A stretch of 64,000 bases of DNA. It comes from a virus. Where the stretch lies: IMG/VR virus record IMGVR_UViG_3300032304_002326, positions 1 to 64,000 of that record, one strand, 5' to 3'. The position numbers were made by a program, and so were the translations under genes. The notes beneath the pieces were generated by a model. It worked only from the letters and a program-made list of their open reading frames with translations. It had not been told where the DNA came from and ran no database searches. Shown here in pieces: positions 1-8,639 of the stretch; positions within the stretch are counted from its first letter, which is position 1; each line of letters starts with the position of its first letter.

Positions 1-2001
1 ATTACCGTTATCAAAGGTAATGTTGACATCATCTAACACTAAATATGGTATATCAAGACCTAAGCACCCATTTTTACTATTTTTTAAATTAGTTGGTTGT
101 TTAAAATCCTTAGGTATTAATATGTAATTATAGGTTAACGATTCATCATTAAATTCAACATATGTTTTAATTGCTGAACCTCTAGCGCTAAACTGTAATT
201 GTGTAATCATATTTGATGTAAATATTTTACTATCAAGTTTACCAAAATAAATCCCAACCTCAATTGGTTTTTTAAATTCAGTTACTTTATCATCACAACT
301 AACAACACAACCAGCACTAATATCACACCAGTCCATATCACATATATTAAATTTAAATTTAGATATTTGACCAATAAAAGTACCAGCAAAGTTTTTTTCA
401 ATTAATAAACCCAAATCTTCAGAATCTTGACCATCAAATGTCATGGTTTCAATTAAACCTTGTGAACCACCACCTAAACTAATATTAAATGGAACACCAA
501 CTTGTTTTGCGTGGTAATCATTTAATCTTCTAGCAACAAATTCATCAATGTTTTTAAATACAGCCTTTAATTTACAGTCAACATAAATCATTAATTTACC
601 TTTTCTTGGTGGTAAACATTTTAATTGTTCATCAGTATATACTTCATCAGATACATATCTAATTGTAATTCTAGTCCATTGATTATCTTTAACAACACCG
701 CTTAATGAATATTGTTCCTCAACCGTAATACCAGTTGTACTTCCAGTTGTTGTTCCAGAACAATAGTATTTTAATTCTCTATATCCAACTCTACCATCAT
801 CAGTTATTCTAAACCCAATAGCGTTATCGTATACATCTAAATTTTTATCTAATTCTAATAAAACCTCACTGTCACCACTATATGAACATACAGTTTCTTT
901 ACCATAATCAGGATTATCCCTTGGGTGACCACAGTGACCACATCTATCACTAGTATGTTTAGCCCTACCATAAATTAAAAATTGATTCCTAAAATCAGTT
1001 TGTTTTCTAACATATTCACTAACGAATATACTAGAACCAGTAAAACTACATACAGTCTCTTTACCAAATAAATCATTATCTCTCGGTTCACCACAACCAC
1101 CACATCTATCACTTGTGTTTTGCGCTCTACCATAAATTAAAAATTGATTTGTAATTTCTTTGATGTCTAAATGAGGTGGGTCCAAAAATAAATTAAAACC
1201 ACTTTTAGCATCGTATATTTGCATTTCAGTTTCTTTTGGTTCGGTACAAAATCTTGTTGGTGTATCTGGACAACCTAATAATGGTGTACAAGTCATTGTA
1301 CACCCAGTATTATTACCTTCAAATACATTCCAGAACTTATTTTCAGCTCTAGTACCCATATAAAAGAAAAACCCTTTATTATTTGGGTATATATCATTTA
1401 AAATTGTAGCAGTTGTGCCAGTACAAATATCTTCTTTTTTTAACCAAAAATCAGCAACCCAAGCCTTATGTGTTCTAACTGGTAAAACTTCATAAGTTGA
1501 ATTATCTAATTTATAATAACCTTGATAAAAACCACCACAAAATCTAATTGTATCACCATCTGGGTTATTGACAAGTTCAATTGGATAAACAAATTGTTGG
1601 GTTGAACCAGTTACTCTATTTAATATTAATCGTTTATCATTTGCTGGAACTGTTAATGTTGCACCAGTTAATATATCAACCAAACCTTGATTATTAAAAT
1701 CACCAGGTTGTTGATTATAAACTAATTGACCATTATCTAAACCAGTTAAACCAAATGTATCAAATGTGTAACCACTGTTTATTGCACCATCCCATGTAAC
1801 TAAAGAAAATATGTTGTCAATTGAGGTGGTATCATTAAATGTTTTTTTGTTTGAAAAATCATACCAAACAACTAAACAACTACCACTTAGTGTTTCTGGG
1901 TTACAACAATCACCAACTATATCACTATTTACCAAATAGAAATCGTAGTACTCACTATCAACTAATTTTAAATCCAATTTTTTATTTACGAAATTACCCA
2001 T
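1..2001 (-). CDS. Virion adhesin or fibre protein with LamG-like region (C-terminus outside window)
   Basis: The reading frame is open from an ATG at 1999-2001 (MGNFVNKKLDLK) to the window edge, 667 codons, with the C-terminus beyond position 1. I infer a surface-exposed virion protein because it directly follows an S74-chaperone fibre on the same strand. Patterns such as WVADFWLKK and GKLMIYVDCKLKAVF resemble concanavalin/laminin-G-like beta sandwiches. It carries an internal duplication, NQFLIYGRA then TSDRCG-CG-PRDN then GKETVCS, seen twice about 50 residues apart with a CxxC pair in each copy. Many further cysteines occur, unusual for phage fibres. Exact function is unknown. Confidence 0.7.
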   Translation of the reverse strand, partial: MGNFVNKKLDLKLVDSEYYDFYLVNSDIVGDCCNPETLSGSCLVVWYDFSNKKTFNDTTSIDNIFSLVTWDGAINSGYTFDTFGLTGLDNGQLVYNQQPGDFNNQGLVDILTGATLTVPANDKRLILNRVTGSTQQFVYPIELVNNPDGDTIRFCGGFYQGYYKLDNSTYEVLPVRTHKAWVADFWLKKEDICTGTTATILNDIYPNNKGFFFYMGTRAENKFWNVFEGNNTGCTMTCTPLLGCPDTPTRFCTEPKETEMQIYDAKSGFNLFLDPPHLDIKEITNQFLIYGRAQNTSDRCGGCGEPRDNDLFGKETVCSFTGSSIFVSEYVRKQTDFRNQFLIYGRAKHTSDRCGHCGHPRDNPDYGKETVCSYSGDSEVLLELDKNLDVYDNAIGFRITDDGRVGYRELKYYCSGTTTGSTTGITVEEQYSLSGVVKDNQWTRITIRYVSDEVYTDEQLKCLPPRKGKLMIYVDCKLKAVFKNIDEFVARRLNDYHAKQVGVPFNISLGGGSQGLIETMTFDGQDSEDLGLLIEKNFAGTFIGQISKFKFNICDMDWCDISAGCVVSCDDKVTEFKKPIEVGIYFGKLDSKIFTSNMITQLQFSARGSAIKTYVEFNDESLTYNYILIPKDFKQPTNLKNSKNGCLGLDIPYLVLDDVNITFDNGN
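882..1153 (-). repeat. Tandem internal duplication encoding a CxxC module
   Basis: Two segments, about 882-992 and 1044-1153, encode near-identical stretches: NQFLIYGRA, TSDRCG(G/H)CG(E/H)PRDN and GKETVCS(F/Y). They differ at many synonymous bases, so the duplication is not recent. The CxxC in each could bind metal or form a disulphide; which one is not determined by sequence. Confidence 0.75.
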
Positions 2002-2004
2002 TTA

Positions 2005-3810
2005 TTAAAACATTTGTAGTGGTGACCTTTTCCAAGTATTATTATCTCTAACATATAAATAGTTTTCATCTCTAGTTATGTCACCATTTTTTCCATAAAT
2101 ATCATATGAAGATATTGGTGTATATTCTGGTATGATTAAACTACTAGGTGCTAAAGGGTTATTAGTCACCCAACTACCTTCAATATTTAACTTAAATTCA
2201 GCATCAATTCCGTCATCAATTCCGTTTATAATTGATATCCCACCACCGATTGCACTAGCATTATTTCCGTTATAATTTAATTCAATATTATTATCTTCAG
2301 CGGCAATAGTTTGTGTTTCTAAAATTAAAGTTTCTGGATTGGATATTTCTTTAATTGCTTCAACCAATAAAGGTATCATACCATCAATATGTAAACCTTT
2401 ATACCCATCAACTTTATTTGTAAAAACTAACTTAGGTTCAACTTTTTCAACTTCTTGTGCAATAAACCCTAATTTAATATCATCACCGCCAGCATTTCTA
2501 TCCTTCCATTGGTAATTTACACCATTTAAAGCTTTTATTATACTTAAAGCACCAGTTATTGGTGTAATATTTTCTTTTAATCTTTCATCAGATGTGTTGG
2601 TTGTAAGATTACCGTTAGCATCAATTCTAATATCATTCAAAAATGGTGAAGAAGCAACAGTTTTAACATTTAAACTTTCAACATATGTATAGTTATCAGT
2701 TAATCCAGTAATATTATTCCCTAAAACTATTGTATAATTACCAGCCGCTAATGAATTTAAGCCGTGAACAAATGATGTATCACCACTCGCAATACTTTGA
2801 TTACCACCAGCATGTGAATAGTTACCAATAGAAGTTGTTAAACCACCTTCAGTATGTGATGAATCTCCACTTGCAATTGTTAAACTACCTTCAGCATGTG
2901 ATGCAACACCAACTGAAATATTTGATTGACCTTCAACATGTGAACCATCACCAATAGCAGTAGTGTTACTACCTTCAGCATGTGATGCTGAACCAATTGA
3001 TGCTGTAGTTATACCTTCAGCATGAGCACTATCACCACTTGCTGTTGTGTTTTGACCTTCAGCATGTGAAGCAATACCAATAGCAGTTGTTTGATAACCT
3101 TCAGATAAACTTAAAATACCACTAGCAATAGATTCACTATATTTAGTTACAATAGCATAAGTACCAGTAGATGCTGACCAATAAGTACTGCCAGATGTTG
3201 TTCCAGATACTGGTTTAAAATCAACCATACCTTCAGAATCAATACATGTTAAAACATAACCAGGTTGCGGATTATTACCTACAATTAATTTTTTTGTTCT
3301 TAAAATTTCCGTATTATCAATCCATATTGTTCTACCCGTAAAATCTAATGATTGAGCACTATAAATAAAAAAGTCAGTTGATACTGTTCCCGTATAATTT
3401 CCAGGTGTTGGTTCTGTCATTGTTATTGGGTATAAGTTAGTAGCACCAACTCCAGAATATGTTAAATTAACTAAATTACCATCAATTATTGTTGAACTAT
3501 TACTACCAAATACAGCATTTATATTTTGTGATACACCACTATTTGATGGTGTTAAAGCTGAAACTGAAGAATCAATAGCTGATACGTTTGGAATTGACCA
3601 ATTAAAAACTGTTGTAGCACTATTCCCAGAATACGAACTAACCACTCCAAAATATTGTGATGTTTGTGCTGTAGCACTCATATTTGGGCCATAAGTTAAA
3701 CCACTAAATGGTACACCAAAAGTGGTTGTACCAGATAAAATTGTGTTTGTTCTTTCCCTTTGTTTGATTTGTCTATTATCAGAATAATCTAATTTCGTTC
3801 TAAAAGTCAT
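2005..3810 (-). CDS. Tail fibre/adhesin with YadA-head-like repeats and S74 intramolecular chaperone
   Basis: 601 residues. The middle holds about ten repeats of the form SHAEG-x-T-x-A-x-G, the pattern of trimeric autotransporter head domains and phage fibre shafts (about 2790-3110). After them comes SDERLKENI with GFIAQEVEKV, the signature of the peptidase S74 (endosialidase-type) chaperone, which folds a trimeric fibre and usually cleaves itself off. Unusually, about 130 residues follow the S74 core. The start ATG is preceded by the recurring ATATTTATTATAAAA motif. The gene ends 3 bp from the start of the next minus-strand adhesin, so the two are probably one operon. A host-binding fibre is a confident call; the receptor cannot be guessed. 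Confidence 0.88.
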   Translation of the reverse strand: MTFRTKLDYSDNRQIKQRERTNTILSGTTTFGVPFSGLTYGPNMSATAQTSQYFGVVSSYSGNSATTVFNWSIPNVSAIDSSVSALTPSNSGVSQNINAVFGSNSSTIIDGNLVNLTYSGVGATNLYPITMTEPTPGNYTGTVSTDFFIYSAQSLDFTGRTIWIDNTEILRTKKLIVGNNPQPGYVLTCIDSEGMVDFKPVSGTTSGSTYWSASTGTYAIVTKYSESIASGILSLSEGYQTTAIGIASHAEGQNTTASGDSAHAEGITTASIGSASHAEGSNTTAIGDGSHVEGQSNISVGVASHAEGSLTIASGDSSHTEGGLTTSIGNYSHAGGNQSIASGDTSFVHGLNSLAAGNYTIVLGNNITGLTDNYTYVESLNVKTVASSPFLNDIRIDANGNLTTNTSDERLKENITPITGALSIIKALNGVNYQWKDRNAGGDDIKLGFIAQEVEKVEPKLVFTNKVDGYKGLHIDGMIPLLVEAIKEISNPETLILETQTIAAEDNNIELNYNGNNASAIGGGISIINGIDDGIDAEFKLNIEGSWVTNNPLAPSSLIIPEYTPISSYDIYGKNGDITRDENYLYVRDNNTWKRSPLQMF

Positions 3811-3819
3811 AATATTTAT

Positions 3820-3838
3820 GTTTTATAATAAATATTAA
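3820..3838 (-). promoter_or_regulatory. Candidate phage promoter motif, minus strand
   Basis: Read on the minus strand this is TTAATATTTATTATAAAAC, about 10 bases before the fibre ATG. The same core lies back to back with a plus-strand copy at 3848-3866, giving a divergent promoter pair between the fibre and the plus-strand operon. Promoter function is inferred from recurrence only. Confidence 0.5.
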
Positions 3839-3847
3839 GATATTTGA

Positions 3848-3866
3848 ATATATTTATTATAAAAAT
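3848..3866 (+). promoter_or_regulatory. Candidate phage promoter motif, plus strand
   Basis: ATATATTTATTATAAAAAT ends 6 bases before the ATG of the 3873 gene. It matches the core found before many other units in this window on both strands. Confidence 0.5.
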
Positions 3867-3872
3867 ATATTT

Positions 3873-4343
3873 ATGAGATTCACTAAAGAATATTTTGATA
3901 AACACAAACCAATTACCAATGAAACTAAATTGGATGAATTGATTGATATGGATGGGTCACCAATTGAAGGTGACTTCACCCCAAGTTATGGTGATATCCA
4001 AACTGGACCCGTTGCAAAATCATATGATGATAATTCTGATTATGAAAAAGGTGTAGCAACAACTACTGATAAAATTTCAAGATATGCACAACCAAGAAGT
4101 TGGTGGGCACTTTATTATGGTTATGGTGGAACACCTTATAGTCATGGTAATAGACCAGTTTCTGAAGGTGAAATGTCAGAAGCATTAGTTGATAAAAAAG
4201 AAAATAAAGATTTTGTTAATAAGGGTAATGATTCTGATATAAAAGGTAAGTTAGATAGAATTGAAGATTTAATTAAAAATTCAAATTTACCTAATTCAGC
4301 TAAAGATAAAATGTTAAACATAATTAATGACTCTGAAAATTAA
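3873..4343 (+). CDS. Hypothetical protein, probable virion component
   Basis: 156 residues, not recognised. The middle is aromatic (RSWWALYYGYGGTPYSHG, about residues 75-92). The end (about residues 125-156) looks helical and charged. It opens a run of five closely spaced plus-strand genes, each separated by only a few bases, and starts just after a copy of the recurring promoter-like motif. No signal peptide or membrane segment. Proximity to fibre genes suggests a structural role, but that is inference only. Confidence 0.75.
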   Translation: MRFTKEYFDKHKPITNETKLDELIDMDGSPIEGDFTPSYGDIQTGPVAKSYDDNSDYEKGVATTTDKISRYAQPRSWWALYYGYGGTPYSHGNRPVSEGEMSEALVDKKENKDFVNKGNDSDIKGKLDRIEDLIKNSNLPNSAKDKMLNIINDSEN

Positions 4344-4346
4344 ATT

Positions 4347-4772
4347 ATGAATATCAACGAAGAAAATAAAGATTTAGATAAAAAGGGTGAGTTTGTTATT
4401 ATACCAGACGAATTTAAAAATCATTTTAAAAATGATAAATTAAGTTACACTAATTTAACAACTAAAAAAAATAGACTAGAAAATAACCCAAATTTAAATC
4501 CTGAGGAAAAAAAAGTATTAGATTGGGTTAATAAAAAGTTAAAAACTGAAATTCAAAAAGATAGGGGACCAAAAGCCGCTAGAATGCATATTGATGCTGA
4601 AGGTTCAAAACAAGGTAAAACTGGTGGTAATAATTTTAAGAATAGAAAAGCAACTGAAGTAGATAGAGTTGGTGAAGTTCTTAAAATTAGGGAGTCTGAA
4701 ATAGAAAATGAAATTAATTCTATTAGATATTTAATAGAATATATGGATAATAATAAAAAAAATAAAATTTAA
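4347..4772 (+). CDS. Hypothetical charged protein
   Basis: 141 residues, Lys/Glu/Asn-rich, no membrane segment, not recognised. It contains GPKAARMHIDAEG followed by a Gly/Asn-rich turn, then a helical C-terminus ending in a basic tail. It follows the preceding gene by 3 bases and precedes the next by 5, so it is surely in the same operon. Confidence 0.7.
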   Translation: MNINEENKDLDKKGEFVIIPDEFKNHFKNDKLSYTNLTTKKNRLENNPNLNPEEKKVLDWVNKKLKTEIQKDRGPKAARMHIDAEGSKQGKTGGNNFKNRKATEVDRVGEVLKIRESEIENEINSIRYLIEYMDNNKKNKI

Positions 4773-4777
4773 AAATA

Positions 4778-5113
4778 ATGAGTAATAAATTAGAACAAGC
4801 TGCAATTGCAAGTAGAAATGTGTTAATTGCAATTAACAATTATGATAATGTTGCTGATGCAAATAATTATACAGCAACACACACTAAAGCATTAAGTGAC
4901 CAACAAACACCCGTAAATGGTAAAGGTACTGGTGTATTCTTAGATACTTATAATGGTGGTGGTAGTTTAGATATTTATGGTAACCCAGCTGCTGCTGGTT
5001 CAGGTAGATTAGCTGCGTTTGCTAATAACACATCAACTTGGGGTTACGGACCAACATCATATTACCAACAACCAGATACTTCTGGAAATGTTGGACAAGT
5101 AACATTTGGATAA
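4778..5113 (+). CDS. Hypothetical small protein, Gly/Asn/Thr-rich
   Basis: 111 residues: a short helical start (KLEQAAIASRNVLIAINNY) followed by a Gly-, Tyr- and Ala-rich body, a composition typical of small phage structural proteins. Not recognised. The next gene begins 11 bases after its stop. Confidence 0.65.
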   Translation: MSNKLEQAAIASRNVLIAINNYDNVADANNYTATHTKALSDQQTPVNGKGTGVFLDTYNGGGSLDIYGNPAAAGSGRLAAFANNTSTWGYGPTSYYQQPDTSGNVGQVTFG

Positions 5114-5124
5114 AAAATAATAAA

Positions 5125-5550
5125 TTGAAACTTTACAATATTTTACAAGATATTATATTAGAAGAAATATCCAAAGACCAACAATTAATTAATGAAGGGG
5201 TTCTTGAGGATATCAAATCTGCTATGGGGAATACTGTATATGTTTGGTTTAAATATAAAACTGAGGACGGTAGGATAACAGACAGATATGTTATGTTAGA
5301 TAAATTAGGTACATCATTAGCAAACAATAAAGTTGTTAGATTATGGCAAACAGGTGGTCAAACAACTAAAACTAAAAAAAATGGTAGTATTAATGGTTGG
5401 AAATTATTTAGACTTGATAGAATAATACCTGGGTCAATTAAACCAACAAATATGAAATACTATGAACCAGTTCGTTCTGGTCAACCATATAACGCAACTG
5501 GTGATAAAAAAATGATAGGAGCTATTGATATAGCAAATTATAAAAAATAA
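5125..5550 (+). CDS. Hypothetical protein, TTG start
   Basis: The frame is open upstream into the previous gene, but the sensible start is TTG at 5125-5127, giving MKLYNILQDIILEE, because this begins right after the previous stop in an A-rich leader like those of its neighbours. It yields 141 residues with a helical N-terminus and a basic beta-rich C-terminal half ending in KLFRLDRIIPGSIKPTNM and YEPVRSGQPYN. This half may be a small nucleic-acid-binding fold, but I cannot name a family. An ATG at 5038 would overlap the upstream gene by 76 bases and is less likely. Confidence 0.65.
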   Translation: MKLYNILQDIILEEISKDQQLINEGVLEDIKSAMGNTVYVWFKYKTEDGRITDRYVMLDKLGTSLANNKVVRLWQTGGQTTKTKKNGSINGWKLFRLDRIIPGSIKPTNMKYYEPVRSGQPYNATGDKKMIGAIDIANYKK

Positions 5551-5562
5551 AAAATTAAAGTT

Positions 5563-6117
5563 ATGAATACACCACAACCAATAGATGTAAATAGACTTAA
5601 AGGTATTTTAGGTAATGCTAAAAAGATAATGGGTAAAGTAGAAACTGGTAATTATGAAGCTGGACATATTGATGGTAGAGCATTAACTGAAGAAGGTGTT
5701 AGAGAATTACAAGCTGAAGGTGTCAAAAGACCATTATCTCAGGGTCAATCACAAATTGATACTTCTAGAATTCAAAATTCTAGATTACCAGAATCGATTA
5801 AAAAAGCAATGATGGAAAACCCAATTGCACAACCAACTGGTTTAAACCACACATTTACATTAGATGATGTTTATGATTTAGCTGATGAAAAACCAATGCC
5901 AATACCACAAGCTAGAAAACAATCAATACAAGAAAATTATCAACAACCACAACAACTAGGTGGTTACAGTGATAATGTTTTAAGAGCAATGATTAAAGAT
6001 GTTTTAATTGAATACTTATCAAATGAATATTCTAAAAACTTAACTGAGAGTGTAATTAAACAAACTATTAGTACATTAATTAATGAAGGTAAAATTACTG
6101 CAAAGAAAAAAGTTTAA
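5563..6117 (+). CDS. Hypothetical helical protein
   Basis: 184 residues, not recognised. The N-terminal half is polar with Gln/Pro-rich linkers. The C-terminal 45 residues (MIKDVLIEYLSNEY...TISTLINEGKITAKKKV) form an amphipathic helix with a basic tail. Last gene of the 3873-6117 run, and followed by a rho-independent terminator at 6141-6168. Confidence 0.7.
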   Translation: MNTPQPIDVNRLKGILGNAKKIMGKVETGNYEAGHIDGRALTEEGVRELQAEGVKRPLSQGQSQIDTSRIQNSRLPESIKKAMMENPIAQPTGLNHTFTLDDVYDLADEKPMPIPQARKQSIQENYQQPQQLGGYSDNVLRAMIKDVLIEYLSNEYSKNLTESVIKQTISTLINEGKITAKKKV

Positions 6118-6140
6118 CATTTAAAAATTAAAAATATAAA

Positions 6141-6168
6141 AAAAGGGGTAAGTAATTATCCCTTTTTT
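6141..6168 (+). terminator. Rho-independent terminator
   Basis: Hairpin AAGGGGTA / TATCCCTT with a 6-base loop, one G-T wobble, and a following T run. It closes the 3873-6117 operon. Confidence 0.7.
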
Positions 6169-6315
6169 ATTTACGAAATATGGGAATATGATAAAAATAA
6201 ACTTTACTTAGCAAAAAAATATGGTTATAATTGTATTGTAATTTGGGAAACAGATTACAAGAAAAATAAAAATATAATAAAAGAAATTTTTAATAATTAT
6301 GAACAAATTAAATAA
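6169..6315 (+). pseudogene. C-terminal remnant of a Vsr-like homing endonuclease
   Basis: An open stretch without a start codon encodes 48 residues including KKYGYNCIVIWETDYKKNKN. This is the typical C-terminus of Vsr/EDxHD-type phage endonucleases (aromatic or acidic strand, then a Tyr-Lys-Lys helix). It parallels the end of the complete endonuclease at 60030-61202 (ESGYEVLHVSELDYKNNKQE). Upstream catalytic parts are gone and replaced by the terminator of the previous operon. The stop lies 1 base before the ATG of the next gene, suggesting that a former endonuclease insertion reshaped that gene's 5' end. Confidence 0.6.
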
Positions 6316-6316
6316 T

Positions 6317-7592
6317 ATGACCCCAGACAGTCGAAAAAAAACTAAGGTATTAGTAGTACCTAGCGACAGGTCTGGGGTCGGCTGAAGGTTATTTCAGAAG
6401 TGTAACACCACATACAGGTTTAGAAAAGTTTTACCCAGAAGAATTCCATGTTGACATAAATGAAAGTCCTGATTTAAATAATGATGAATTTTTAAAACAA
6501 TATGATATTATTCATTACCATAGAAGTTTAGGTCAATACGAGCAAATGCCAATGTTATTAAATAAATTAAAATCAATGGGAATTATTACTATTATGGATT
6601 TAGATGATTATTGGTCACCTGGACAACATCACCCAGCATATTTGATAATTAAAAATTCAAAGATGGATGAGAAAATATTAAATAATATTAAAATTGCTGA
6701 AAATGTTACAACAACAACTGATTTGTTTGCAGCAGAAATTGGTAAGTTTAATAAAAGAGTTTATGTGTTACCAAATGCAATAAACCCAGAAGAAAAACAA
6801 TACACACCAACACCAGAAAAGTCAGATAGAGTTAGAATTGGATGGTTAGGTGGTAGTTCACATTTAGAAGATTTAAAACTATTAAATGGTGTGGTTAATA
6901 AAATGAAATCAAGTAACTTATTAGATAAAGTACAATTTGTATTATGTGGATTTGATTTAAGAGGTAATATAACCATGATTGACCCACAAACTGGTCAACA
7001 AACACAAAGACCAATTAAACCACAAGAAAGTGTTTGGTATCAGTATGAAAAAATATTTACAGATAACTACAGCACAATCAGTGAAGACTATAAAAAACAT
7101 TTATTAACATACACCAAAGACGAATATCCAAATGTTGCAAACGAACCATATAGAAGAGTTTGGACAAAACCAGTAAGTACGTATGCTAGTAATTATAATT
7201 TATTTGATATTTCATTAGCACCACTTAATGATAATATGTTTAACAAAGTTAAATCACAATTAAAGGTGATTGAATCTGGTTTCCATAAAAAAGCATTAAT
7301 TGCTCAAAACTTTGGACCATACCAAATTGACCTAGTAAATGCTAGGGTAAAAGCATTAGACAATAGTGAAAATACGTTTTTTGATGGTGGTAACGCATAT
7401 TTAGTAAATAATAATAGTAAAGATTGGTATCAATTTATTAAAAGATTGGTTGAAAACCCAGAGCAAATTGAAATCCTATCTAACAATTTATATAACACTG
7501 TAAAGGATAAATATTCTATCGGAGCTGTATCTAAACAACGTAGAGAATTATATTTATCTTTATTAAACGAAAAACAAAATGATAGTATTTAG
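6317..7592 (+). CDS. Glycosyltransferase interrupted after codon 22; possible recoding
   Basis: The ATG at 6317 gives a short frame ending KVLVVPSDRSGVG then TGA (6383-6385). The rest of the protein, GYFRSVTPHTGLEKFYP and about 400 residues to 7592, lies in the +1 frame from 6384 or 6387. VPSDRSGVG-YFRS is a motif I associate with phage GT4-like glycosyltransferases, so the break is inside one gene. The body has DLDDYW, a Rossmann-like KVQFVLCGF and PLNDNMFNKVKSQLKVIE with GFHKKALIAQ, typical of the GT-B C-domain. Either a +1 frameshift at GGC-TGA, a short bypass from GGC to GGT, or a disrupted gene translated from the internal ATG at 6546 would explain it. The GC-rich hairpin over the first 22 codons favours programmed recoding, but a sequencing error or scar is not excluded. 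Confidence 0.65.
6319..6379 (+). promoter_or_regulatory. Long GC-rich hairpin overlapping the start of the glycosyltransferase
   Basis: GACCCCAGAC (6319-6328) pairs perfectly with GTCTGGGGTC (6370-6379). Inside, GTCG (6330-6333) pairs with CGAC (6364-6367), and CTAAGGTA pairs with TACCTAG (6342-6349 with 6357-6363, one bulged A). The element begins at the G of the ATG and ends at the base before the GGC-TGA codons. Its codons (AGC GAC AGG TCT GGG GTC) differ sharply from the AT-rich codons around it, so the structure itself seems selected. Confidence 0.75.
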
Positions 7593-7698
7593 TGAGTTTT
7601 ACAACCTATTTCAATACGCATATGATGAGGAAGGTATTATCGGATTTTGTTTTTTCGATAAAATAATGATAACCCGATACGGCTTTGAAATAATATAA
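7579..7698 (+). CDS. Small ORF overlapping the glycosyltransferase end
   Basis: ATG at 7579, 39 residues (MIVFSEFYNLFQYAYDE then hydrophobic/aromatic IIGFCFFDKIMITRYGFEII). It overlaps the upstream gene by 14 bases in another frame, the spacing expected of a coupled gene. Its codons are less AT-biased than its neighbours'. No recognisable family; real expression is uncertain. Confidence 0.35.
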   Translation: MIVFSEFYNLFQYAYDEEGIIGFCFFDKIMITRYGFEII

Positions 7699-7704
7699 TA
7701 TAAT

Positions 7705-7842
7705 ATGGATGATTTAAAATACATTAAAACAAAAATAAAAGAAAAATCTAAGAATTATATAAACAATCAAAAGATTAAACCAGTTGAAAATAAAACAATT
7801 TTAACTAAAGTTAAAAATTTTTTTAACTGGTTTTCAAAATAA
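7705..7842 (+). CDS. Small basic hypothetical protein
   Basis: ATG at 7705, 45 residues, Lys-rich with an amphipathic aromatic end (KVKNFFNWFSK). It starts 6 bases after the preceding small ORF and has an A-rich leader. Not recognised. The Lys/Asn/Phe composition fits a small early phage protein, but short AT-rich ORFs arise by chance. Confidence 0.4.
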   Translation: MDDLKYIKTKIKEKSKNYINNQKIKPVENKTILTKVKNFFNWFSK

Positions 7843-7843
7843 A

Positions 7844-7858
7844 TAATAACGGTTATTA
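7844..7858 (+). terminator. Inverted repeat after small ORFs
   Basis: TAATAAC-G-GTTATTA, a perfect 7-bp inverted repeat just after the stop at 7842. No strong T run follows, so it may be a weak terminator or an operator. The following stretch to 7972 holds only an AT-rich putative promoter (TTGACTTT at 7918, TATATTTAG near 7940). Confidence 0.35.
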
Positions 7859-7972
7859 ATGATATTTCAACGTTAACACATATAAAACCAACGATAACTA
7901 AATCATATAATTTTTTATTGACTTTAAAAAAATTATATCTTATATTTAGTTTTAATAATAAAAAAAAATATT

Positions 7973-8611
7973 ATGGAAAAAAATAATTTAAAAGATTTAA
8001 ATGAAATCCTTACTAGAATGAAAAGTGGGGATAATGTACCAGTTTTTAAAGTTAGTTCAACTGACTTTACACCAAAAAAGAAACCAAGTTTTAAAGTTAG
8101 ATTTAAAAAGATGGTTACAAACACAATTAGTTCAATTAAAAAATCTAAATTTTTAATGAAAATTAAAAAATGGTTTGATGAAACGATTACTCAACCGATT
8201 AAAGCTAAAAGAGCTAAAAAAGCACATGATAAATACATTAAAGAATTAAAAGAAAATTTTTCTAAAAAATTTAATATTAATGTTGATAAAACAATTATGA
8301 TAATGAACGGTCCAGGGTATAGTCCAGAAAATATTGATAGTTCTGATTTATTAATTAAAAATAGCATTGAGATAAATAAAATAAAAGATATATTAGGTAA
8401 TAGAATATCACCATTTTTGTATGAACCTGATATTATTGATATTCATAATGAAAATCTTAACTTAAATGAAGACAACCCAACATTTCAAGAATTAATCCAT
8501 ATTGAAAATGAAAAGGCATCAGCCAGTGTATTTGACCAATATGAATTTTTTAGAAAAAGACCACATTTAATTGCACCCGATAGATATAAAAAAACAAATA
8601 GTCATAGATAA
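7973..8611 (+). CDS. Hypothetical protein with highly basic N-terminal half
   Basis: 212 residues. Residues 1-105 are Lys-rich (KKKPSFKVRFKKMV, IKAKRAKKAHDKYIKELK). The second half is acidic and polar, ending HLIAPDRYKKTNSHR. No membrane segment or known motif. The basic half suggests nucleic-acid or virion binding. It stands alone, with its own upstream AT-rich promoter region. Confidence 0.7.
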   Translation: MEKNNLKDLNEILTRMKSGDNVPVFKVSSTDFTPKKKPSFKVRFKKMVTNTISSIKKSKFLMKIKKWFDETITQPIKAKRAKKAHDKYIKELKENFSKKFNINVDKTIMIMNGPGYSPENIDSSDLLIKNSIEINKIKDILGNRISPFLYEPDIIDIHNENLNLNEDNPTFQELIHIENEKASASVFDQYEFFRKRPHLIAPDRYKKTNSHR

Positions 8612-8639
8612 TTAGTTGTTATTGATTAAAATATTTAAT

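Noticed and set aside
5038-5124. ATG start at 5038 for the gene ending at 5550
   Set aside because: It would overlap the previous gene by 76 bases; a TTG right after that gene's stop gives a sensible start.
6120-6400. Group I intron around the hairpin of the interrupted glycosyltransferase
   Set aside because: There is no upstream exon of the gene and no room or visible core elements for an intron; the conserved N-terminus lies after the endonuclease remnant.
7600-7700. tRNA-like or structured RNA in the less AT-rich stretch
   Set aside because: No cloverleaf could be built; only weak complementary segments (ATCGG / CCGAT) were seen.
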